From Dehalococcoidia bacterium (GTDB lineage Bacteria > Chloroflexota > Dehalococcoidia > Dehalococcoidales > RBG-16-60-22), in NCBI GenBank assembly GCA_030613665.1, contig JAUWLN010000074.1:1-8568 (forward strand): a stretch of DNA of 8,568 nt, read 5' to 3'. The position numbers and the translations under genes were made by a program. Below the pieces are notes generated by a model. The model did not search any database. It was not told where the DNA came from and was given only the letters and a program-made list of their open reading frames with translations. Below are positions 1 to 4,139 of this stretch, in pieces (positions within the stretch are counted from its first letter, which is position 1; each line of letters opens with the position of its first letter).

Positions 1-126
1 CCGGATTTGGCTGGGGTGGACTTCAAAGCGATTGGCCAGCTCGGCTATCGTTTCTTCACCCTTTAATGCTTCCAAGGCCACCCTGGCTTTGAACGATGGG
101 CTGTGTTTCCTCCGGTTCTGTTTCAT
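1..126 (-). CDS. IS3-family transposase OrfA, N-terminal 42 residues (partial)
   Basis: The minus strand reads MKQNRRKHSPSFKARVALEA and then LKGEETIAELANRFEVHPSQ before running off the window. This is the N-terminal helix-turn-helix of IS3/IS911-type OrfA (HTH_Tnp_1 class): the SFKARVALEAL opening, a conserved ETIAELA turn and an EVHPSQI recognition helix. OrfA binds the element's ends, and in this family it is normally fused to the DDE protein OrfB by a programmed -1 frameshift. The start is the ATG at 126-124, with an AGGAG ribosome site at 137-133, six bases upstream. No stop or frameshift is seen in the visible part, so it may be intact. Confidence 0.88.
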   Translation of the reverse strand, partial: MKQNRRKHSPSFKARVALEALKGEETIAELANRFEVHPSQIR

Positions 127-207
127 GTCCTGCTCCTTCTCTTCTTTTCTTATTTTAGGAGCAGAACCCAACCTTAACAACCTGTCCGAATTTCGGGGAC
201 CACCTCA
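1..207 (-). mobile_element. IS3-family insertion sequence, left end only (truncated by window edge)
   Basis: The minus strand carries the start of an IS3-type orfA (126 down to 1). Upstream of it lies a probable terminal repeat that begins, on the minus strand, TGAGGTGGTCCCCGAAATTC at position 207. IS3-family ends usually start with TG, so I place the outer boundary at about 207. Inside the end is a short inverted repeat, CCGAA-T-TTCGG (186-196). The rest of the element, including orfB and the other end, lies outside the window, so completeness, activity and target duplication cannot be judged. The family is well supported by the orfA protein; the exact boundary is inferred from the TG rule. 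Confidence 0.75.
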
Positions 208-218
208 ACTCAAAGGTA

Positions 219-248
219 TTGACAAACAGATTATCTCTGAACTATTAT
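219..248 (+). promoter_or_regulatory. Probable sigma70-type promoter for the 115-residue gene
   Basis: A perfect -35 TTGACA (219-224) is followed after 18 bases by TATTAT (243-248), a 5/6 match to the -10. Transcription would start near 255, giving a leader of about 140 bases before the ATG at 394. The -35 sits only about 11 bases outside the inferred IS end. The rest of the 208-393 gap is AT-rich and shows two copies of GCCTGATA (277-284 and 352-359), with no other recognisable element. Confidence 0.5.
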
Positions 249-393
249 TCATGTAGTGGTATTCATATAAACGGTTGCCTGATACCGGATGCATGACAAC
301 CAGGTAAAGTATAACAGGTGTAATTAAGACTAATTATTTTCCTGTCAGAAAGCCTGATAAAAACAATTAACAAATCGTTAATCGAGGGAAGCC

Positions 394-741
394 ATGGTTA
401 ATAAATTTAAGACAGAGTTGACCAGAGTTTCTGCACAATTATACAGGCTTGTACTTCGAAATGGCGATAGACATTGGCCGGCAAACGTGCTGAACATTTT
501 GGAAACTAAATACAACCTTCGACCCAAAGAACTCCTGCGCCTGTGGTATATTAAACGTCAAAGGCTCTCCAACGAGGTACGCCAGGATTCTATATTTATT
601 TACGACTGGGCAAAAGCCCATGACCAGAAGATATCCATAAGAAGATTTAATGACCTTTACAAATATCCCGAATTACTGCTCTATAAAGGTTATATTGCCA
701 GTGATGGCGAAGTGAAGATTGAAGAGACAAGTAAGAATTAA
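394..741 (+). CDS. Hypothetical protein, 115 residues
   Basis: I do not recognise this protein. It starts at an ATG with a GAGGGA ribosome site at 384-389, has a plausible promoter upstream (219-248) and ends 26 bases before a strong terminator (768-793), so it looks like a real single-gene transcription unit. The product is basic and soluble, with no signal peptide, membrane segment or cysteine pair. It has a Trp/Tyr/Leu/Arg-rich middle (WPANVLNILE, LLRLWYIKRQR) and a second half with YDWAKAH and RRFNDLYKYPELL; predicted helices would dominate. It could be a small nucleic-acid-binding or regulatory protein, but nothing identifies one. It lies between an IS end and the phosphate module, with no functional link to either visible. 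A shorter antisense open frame exists but lacks comparable signals. Confidence 0.65.
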   Translation: MVNKFKTELTRVSAQLYRLVLRNGDRHWPANVLNILETKYNLRPKELLRLWYIKRQRLSNEVRQDSIFIYDWAKAHDQKISIRRFNDLYKYPELLLYKGYIASDGEVKIEETSKN

Positions 742-767
742 CCGGTTAGTCCTTGAGTTGCAGAGAA

Positions 768-793
768 GGGGGATGCTGGAATCCCCCTTTTTT
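768..793 (+). terminator. Rho-independent terminator after the 115-residue gene
   Basis: GGGGGAT (768-774) pairs perfectly with ATCCCCC (781-787) around a six-base loop, and six T residues follow directly (788-793). This is a classical intrinsic terminator on the plus strand. Read on the minus strand, the same hairpin lies about 38 bases past the phosphate transporter's stop, but the bases after it are TTCTCTG. It could therefore end that transcript only weakly. Confidence 0.88.
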
Positions 794-824
794 CATAGCT
801 ATCCATTGACCCTTTCCCGCGGGT

Positions 825-1844
825 TTAGAATATCATGTTAAGCAACAGGGTGAAAACGTAACCCAATATGCCGCAAATGGGAAAAGTAAGTATCCAGGCG
901 ATTATGATGTTGCCGGCAATTCCCCAGCGGACCGCGGAAAATCGCCTTGTGGACCCCACCCCCATCACCGAAGCGCTGACACAATGGGTGGTACTGACGG
1001 GAATGCCAAGATGAGACGCGGTTTCAATCACCGACGCCGCGGCAAGATGGGCAGTGAACCCCTGAACCGGCCGCAGGTTCGTCATCTTCATACCAATTGT
1101 CTTGACGACCCGTTGGCCGCCCAAAGCGATGCCGAAACTTATCGCCGCCGCGGAAACAACGATTACCCACCACGTATCGGGGTCCAGTACGGACAGGCGG
1201 TCCCAGATACCGATATCGTTATAGTAAATCGCCAGGGCCATGGTGATTACACCGATGGGCATCTGGCCGTCGTTTTTGCCGTGGCTGTAGGCCATAAAGA
1301 AAGTGCTCGCATACTGCATCCGGCTGAAAACACGACGCATCTGGTCGGGCCTGCTTTTCTGGAAAATCCAGTACAGGCCAAGCATGACCGTAAAGCCACC
1401 GGCAAAGCCCAACGAAGGGGCGATAATCACCGCGGATAGTACGCGCTGCATGACGCTCCATACCACCGCGGCACTGCCCGCTACCGCCATTCCAGCCGCC
1501 GCCAGGCCGGCAATGAACCCGTGGTGAATGCTGACGGGCAGGCCCAGCCATGTCGCCAGCCACCCCCAGGCTATTATGGAAAGCAGTGCCGCAATAATCG
1601 TTTGATAGGAAATTACGTCCTGGATAATGATGCCCTTGCCAATCGTGTGCGCCACTGCGGTGCCGGTAGCGGCGCCGGTAAAATTGGCAATTACCGCTAT
1701 GATTAGTGCTCTCCGTGGGGAGAGAGCTCTGGTGCCAATGGCCGGAGCAATAGCATTGGCCGCATCGTTGAAACCGTTTACAATCCCGAAACCAACGGCC
1801 AGGACAATGACTATGATTAGGAGCTGAAAAGAGGCATCAGGCAT
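825..1844 (-). CDS. pit: Inorganic phosphate transporter, PiT family
   Basis: A 339-residue integral membrane protein of the PHO4/PiT family, which imports inorganic phosphate (often as a metal-phosphate complex) by cation symport across the cytoplasmic membrane. The two inverted halves carry the family signatures: GFNDAANAIAP at residues 24-34 and SHGKNDGQMPIG at 187-198, each followed by a conserved loop, GLPVSIHHG (101-109) and GIPVSTTHCVS (280-290). Hydrophobic segments fill most of the rest, with a polar loop near 162-180. Length is normal for the short PiT group. The start overlaps the end of the upstream DUF47 gene by 8 bases and has only a weak ribosome site (GAAGGGG, distant), which suggests translational coupling. 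The first loop reads SIHH where STTH/STSH is expected. This could alter affinity or ion choice, or mark a subgroup. Sulfate permeases of the same superfamily are a less likely alternative. Confidence 0.93.
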   Translation of the reverse strand: MPDASFQLLIIVIVLAVGFGIVNGFNDAANAIAPAIGTRALSPRRALIIAVIANFTGAATGTAVAHTIGKGIIIQDVISYQTIIAALLSIIAWGWLATWLGLPVSIHHGFIAGLAAAGMAVAGSAAVVWSVMQRVLSAVIIAPSLGFAGGFTVMLGLYWIFQKSRPDQMRRVFSRMQYASTFFMAYSHGKNDGQMPIGVITMALAIYYNDIGIWDRLSVLDPDTWWVIVVSAAAISFGIALGGQRVVKTIGMKMTNLRPVQGFTAHLAAASVIETASHLGIPVSTTHCVSASVMGVGSTRRFSAVRWGIAGNIIIAWILTFPICGILGYVFTLLLNMIF

Positions 1845-2466
1845 GCTTCAGGGCTACCCCTTCAAGGACATTGGCCACATCCTCGCATCTATCGGTCGCG
1901 CTCTCCAGGTGCTCCAGAATTTCGCGCCATTTTATTATGTCGGCGGTATCACTGCAGTTATCAAAGAGCTCAGCCATTGCGTTTCGAAAGACTGTATCGG
2001 CCGCGTTTTCAAGTCGGTTAATCTCTATGCAGTGCTCCAGAACCTGCTTTAGATTGGGTTGATTGCGCAATTGTTTTAAGGCTACTGCCACTTCTTTGGT
2101 CGCGGTTACTATAATACCGGCCAGTTCTTTGGCTCCTTCTTTGGGAGTATCTATTTTGTAAATAAGCATCGCCACCGCGGCAGCATGTATCAGGTCCACA
2201 ATATCGTCGAGAGAATGAGCCAGGAGCGCCATATCTTCCTGGTCAAACGGCGTTACAAAAGTACGATGCAAAAGCGCGATAATCTTGTGCGTGACATTGT
2301 CACCTACATGCTCATATTCGTCTATCTGCTCAACTTTTTGCTCAATATTTTCCCAGCTATCGACCATTTCCTTCATCAACTCGGCGGTCCTGACCATATT
2401 TTCCGCGCTTTCCTCATAAAGCTCAAAAAATATTTTACCCCTGGGCATGAATGAAAATTTAACCAA
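1837..2466 (-). CDS. DUF47 / PhoU-like protein, partner of the PiT transporter
   Basis: A 209-residue soluble, all-helical protein of the DUF47 family (PhoU_div), usual length for the family. Members are relatives of PhoU and are typically encoded just upstream of a pit gene, as here. They are thought to modulate phosphate uptake, though the mechanism is not settled. Visible family motifs are YEHVGDNVTH (51-60) and TPFDQEDMALLAHSLDDIVD (72-91), the acidic clusters that bind metal in PhoU-type folds. A second, weaker half follows (CIEINRLENAADTVFRNAMA region). The start is a TTG at 2466, chosen because AGGAG at 2479-2475 lies eight bases upstream; the first internal ATG (2448) is too far from it. 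The stop lies inside the next gene's start (ATGCCTGA), so the two genes are surely co-transcribed. Confidence 0.92.
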   Translation of the reverse strand: MVKFSFMPRGKIFFELYEESAENMVRTAELMKEMVDSWENIEQKVEQIDEYEHVGDNVTHKIIALLHRTFVTPFDQEDMALLAHSLDDIVDLIHAAAVAMLIYKIDTPKEGAKELAGIIVTATKEVAVALKQLRNQPNLKQVLEHCIEINRLENAADTVFRNAMAELFDNCSDTADIIKWREILEHLESATDRCEDVANVLEGVALKHA

Positions 2467-2474
2467 TTTACCTG

Positions 2475-2479
2475 CTCCT
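2475..2479 (-). promoter_or_regulatory. Ribosome binding site fixing the TTG start of the DUF47 gene
   Basis: The minus strand reads AGGAGCAGGTAAA directly before TTG (2466). Eight bases separate AGGAG from the TTG, which is ideal spacing. The nearest ATG is 26 bases from the site, so TTG is the likely start. Confidence 0.75.
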
Positions 2480-2489
2480 GAATTAAATA

Positions 2490-2576
2490 TTACGGAAATA
2501 AAAAAAAGCTCTTATCGAGCTTTAATCGGGGGGCACTGGAAGCCATCAAACAAAGGCCGGGATATATTTCTCTCAT
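2490..2576 (-). CDS. Possible 28-codon leader ORF upstream of the DUF47-pit operon
   Basis: From an ATG at 2576-2574 the minus strand reads open for 28 codons (MREIYPGLCLMASSAPRLKL, then DKSFFLFP) to a TAA at 2492-2490, between the predicted promoter (2592-2621) and the DUF47 ribosome site. Its 3' half runs through the terminator-like hairpin at 2499-2523, the arrangement expected of a transcription-attenuation leader peptide. A weak purine-rich stretch (GAAGAAG) precedes it. No run of regulatory codons stands out, and an ORF this short can arise by chance, so this is a candidate only. Confidence 0.22.
   Translation of the reverse strand: MREIYPGLCLMASSAPRLKLDKSFFLFP
2499..2523 (-). terminator. 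Intrinsic terminator / attenuator in the DUF47-pit leader
   Basis: On the minus strand AAAGCTC (2523-2517) pairs with GAGCTTT (2511-2505) around a five-base loop. The RNA then continues as a U run (eight T in all from 2507 down to 2500, three of them in the stem), then ATTT. It ends only about 20 bases before the DUF47 ribosome site and lies downstream of the predicted promoter. It would therefore act inside this operon's own leader (attenuation), or block read-through from further upstream. The stem is short, so its strength is uncertain. Confidence 0.5.
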
Positions 2577-2591
2577 TGCTTCTTCAGCAGT

Positions 2592-2621
2592 ATGTTATCC
2601 AAACCATACCATTGCTGTCAA
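2592..2621 (-). promoter_or_regulatory. Probable promoter of the DUF47-pit operon
   Basis: On the minus strand TTGACA (2621-2616) is followed after 18 bases by TAACAT (2597-2592). The -35 is perfect and the -10 matches 4 of 6. The transcript would have a leader of about 120 bases holding the hairpin at 2499-2523. I see no clear Pho box. Between this promoter and position 2740 I recognise nothing further. Confidence 0.45.
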
Positions 2622-2741
2622 GTGGAAATTTATGCGCATACGAACGGAATTAACCGCAACCTGAAAATAATCGGCTTATATTTTCACCTTTGAAAATCTC
2701 TTCCCAGCAAAATACTTGAAATAATGACCTTTCCTCCAGTT

Positions 2742-2753
2742 AATGTATACAAT
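2742..2753. promoter_or_regulatory. GntR-type operator, upstream copy
   Basis: AATGTATACAAT is an imperfect 12-base palindrome (one mismatched pair) around a GTATAC core. It closely matches the second site at 2806-2817 and the TTGTATACAA core of the gluconate repressor GntR operator in Bacillus subtilis. Its centre is 64 bp from the other site's centre, about six helical turns. The two sites would face the same side of DNA and could be bound cooperatively or by looping. Confidence 0.55.
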
Positions 2754-2787
2754 ATATCGACATTCTAAAAGCACTTAGGCAGACCTA

Positions 2788-2817
2788 TTGACAATTTATG
2801 CCATTATTGTATACAAT
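2788..2817 (+). promoter_or_regulatory. Promoter of the gntR-ferredoxin-moaD-AOR operon
   Basis: A perfect -35 TTGACA (2788-2793) is followed after 18 bases by TACAAT (2812-2817; 5/6 match), or after 16 by TATACA (2810-2815). The expected transcription start, about 2823-2825, lies only a few bases before the ATG at 2827, so the first gene may be read from a leaderless mRNA. The -10 lies inside the palindromic operator at 2806-2817. Confidence 0.6.
2806..2817. promoter_or_regulatory. GntR-type operator overlapping the -10 (autoregulation)
   Basis: ATTGTATACAAT is a perfect 12-base palindrome. It covers the -10 of the promoter directly upstream of the GntR gene, so a bound dimer would exclude RNA polymerase. 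Position, sequence and the neighbouring gene together indicate negative autoregulation relieved by a ligand, as is usual for GntR/FadR-type repressors. Confidence 0.62.
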
Positions 2818-2826
2818 TACCGCGAA

Positions 2827-3498
2827 ATGGCCGTACATAGCCGAACCGCAAGTAGAGATGTCCCCGCCCGGAAAAAGGTCTACGAGAAACTGAAGACAGC
2901 GATTCTTTCCGGTCGCCTCAGCCCGAAGGAAAGACTGGCCGAAGAGCACCTTGCCGAAACGCTGGGAGTGAGTCGTACTCCAGTGAGAGAGGCTCTCTAT
3001 AAACTTGAAGCCGAAGGCCTGATTCGCCCCCTGGAAACGAGGGGTTTCATTGTCTCCGGAGATTCAAGAGAGGAGATGGAAGAGCTGTTTGAAATCCGGG
3101 CCATTCTGGAAGGATATGCGCTCAGCATCATCGCGGAAAGAATAAGTGAAGAGAGCTTTAATCAGCTAAGCAATTTCATCGATAAGGCGCAGGCAGCGCT
3201 GGAAGCAGGCCGGATGGGTGATGTCTTCAAATGGAACACCCGCTTCCATGACCACCTGCATGAGCTTGTTTCGGATACGTCACGCCTTTACCGGCTGATT
3301 GTTGATATGAGAAAACAGGTGCTGCGGCACCGCAAAGTAACCCTGCAATCAATTGAAGGTGCGCAGAGAACGCTCGATGGTCACCGGAAGATACTGCTGG
3401 CTTTGAGATTGAAAGACCCGGAACTATGTGAGAAAATGATGCGTACGCATATCAAGCTGGCCAAGGAAGATGCCATGATGACTCTTTTGAAAGCATAA
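2827..3498 (+). CDS. GntR-family transcriptional regulator, FCD (FadR) subfamily
   Basis: A 223-residue cytoplasmic DNA-binding regulator. Residues 16-77 form the GntR winged helix-turn-helix (KLKTAILSGRLSPKERLAEE, then LGVSRTPVREALYKLEAEGL, with a wing near 65-77). Residues 85-212 form an all-helical FCD ligand domain. The candidate metal/ligand residues are N137 and H141 (WNTRFH), H186 (DGHRKIL) and H208 (MRTHIKLA), an Asn replacing the more common Asp. FCD regulators often sense sugar acids or other carboxylates. An in-frame TTG at 2788 would add 13 residues, but it is the promoter's -35 box, so I take the ATG at 2827. That start has no Shine-Dalgarno and is probably leaderless. The gene ends 26 bases before the ferredoxin gene and is likely its operon mate. 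Two GTATAC operators upstream point to autoregulation. Confidence 0.9.
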   Translation: MAVHSRTASRDVPARKKVYEKLKTAILSGRLSPKERLAEEHLAETLGVSRTPVREALYKLEAEGLIRPLETRGFIVSGDSREEMEELFEIRAILEGYALSIIAERISEESFNQLSNFIDKAQAALEAGRMGDVFKWNTRFHDHLHELVSDTSRLYRLIVDMRKQVLRHRKVTLQSIEGAQRTLDGHRKILLALRLKDPELCEKMMRTHIKLAKEDAMMTLLKA

Positions 3499-3510
3499 AG
3501 AATAACACAC

Positions 3511-3517
3511 GAGGAGG
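3511..3517 (+). promoter_or_regulatory. Ribosome binding site fixing the TTG start of the ferredoxin gene
   Basis: GAGGAGG ends seven bases before the TTG at 3525. The first ATG (3549) is 31 bases away, so TTG is the better start. No promoter is visible in the 26-base gap, in line with co-transcription with the regulator. Confidence 0.8.
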
Positions 3518-3524
3518 TCCGGTC

Positions 3525-3839
3525 TTGGAAAAACATATTGAAGTACACATGGAAAAATGCACCGGCTGCAAGCTGTGTGAACTGGCCTGCTCTGCGGTAA
3601 AAACAGGCGCTTTCAATCCCCGTGATTCAAGAATTAAAGTATGCCTGGTGGGAATCCCTGAGATTCCCGTGCCCATAATCCTGGATAACTGCGATTATTG
3701 TTTTGGCAACCCGGCTTGTGTCCAGTTCTGCCTGCCCAAGGCAATCGAGTGGCAGGAAATGGAAAGCAAGCCAGAACGACCGAAGGTATCAGAAGCCAGG
3801 AAAATTGCCGAAGAATGGCTGGAATCGGTGAGCAAATAG
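3525..3839 (+). CDS. Two-cluster 4Fe-4S ferredoxin, probable AOR electron acceptor
   Basis: A 104-residue iron-sulfur protein with eight well-placed cysteines. The first set, C12-x2-C15-x2-C18-x3-C22 (CTGCKLCELAC), is standard. The second, C56-x2-C59-x5-C65-x3-C69 (CDYCFGNPACVQFC), has the longer spacing seen in the small Fe-S subunits of molybdenum/tungsten oxidoreductases. Each set should bind one [4Fe-4S] cluster. C40 is extra. A charged helical tail (75-104) follows. There is no signal peptide, so it acts in the cytoplasm. It lies directly ahead of the MoaD-like and AOR genes, and its TAG stop is embedded in the next gene's AGGAG site, so it most likely receives electrons from the AOR either as a bound subunit or as a shuttling carrier. 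The TTG start is set by a strong ribosome site. Confidence 0.88.
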   Translation: MEKHIEVHMEKCTGCKLCELACSAVKTGAFNPRDSRIKVCLVGIPEIPVPIILDNCDYCFGNPACVQFCLPKAIEWQEMESKPERPKVSEARKIAEEWLESVSK

Positions 3840-3849
3840 GAGACAGGAA

Positions 3850-4137
3850 TTGGCCCGGGTGAAGATAAAAAGTTTCTCCGTGATTAGAGACGTGCTGGGT
3901 TCGGAGGTCGTTGAAATAGACATCAACGAACCGGAGACGGTGGGTGGGCTTTTCCAGGAACTGCTGCGCCGGTACGGACAACCCTTTAAAGAGAAAATCT
4001 GGGACCCGGAGACCGGTCAAATAGCCCCTTTCCTCATGAAACTAAACGAAACGATTATCAGGTCCACCTCTGATATGGACTATAAAATTCACAACGGCGA
4101 TGAACTCGCCATTATCTTTCCTATAGGAGGAGGTTAA
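3850..4137 (+). CDS. MoaD/ThiS-family sulfur carrier protein, AOR-linked
   Basis: A 95-residue ubiquitin-fold protein ending in IFPIGGG. The C-terminal Gly-Gly is the hallmark of MoaD/ThiS carriers: it is adenylated by a MoeB/ThiF-type enzyme, then carries the thiocarboxylate sulfur used to build molybdopterin. An N-terminal strand (VKIKSFSVIRDVLG), a central helix (VGGLFQELLRRYG) and a late strand with NGDELAIIFPIGGG fit the fold. It is longer than typical MoaD (about 80 residues), with extra sequence near 46-60. Lying between the ferredoxin and AOR genes, it probably supplies sulfur for the pterin dithiolene of this AOR. ThiS is unlikely in this setting. The start is a TTG with AGGAG at 3838-3842, seven bases upstream; no ATG is available nearby. 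Confidence 0.85.
   Translation: MARVKIKSFSVIRDVLGSEVVEIDINEPETVGGLFQELLRRYGQPFKEKIWDPETGQIAPFLMKLNETIIRSTSDMDYKIHNGDELAIIFPIGGG
4126..4134 (+). promoter_or_regulatory. Strong Shine-Dalgarno that also encodes the MoaD Gly tail
   Basis: GGAGGAGGT is read as the last three codons (Gly-Gly-Gly) of the MoaD-like protein and is also an ideal ribosome site five bases before the AOR ATG at 4140. The TAA stop (4135-4137) lies in the spacer. Terminating ribosomes would be placed exactly on the AOR start, giving tight translational coupling. Confidence 0.85.
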
Positions 4138-4139
4138 TC

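Noticed and set aside
984..1439. 151-codon open frame on the plus strand
   Set aside because: Antisense to the PiT transporter, whose motifs and membrane segments are clear. The frame has no ribosome site or domain.
2447..2653. 68-codon open frame on the plus strand in the divergent control region
   Set aside because: It overlaps the DUF47 start and leader on the other strand, has no ribosome site, and its sequence looks non-coding.
2788..2826. TTG at 2788 as the start of the GntR regulator (236 residues)
   Set aside because: This TTG is the first half of a perfect -35 TTGACA, the extra residues would cover the -10 and operator, and there is no ribosome site before it.
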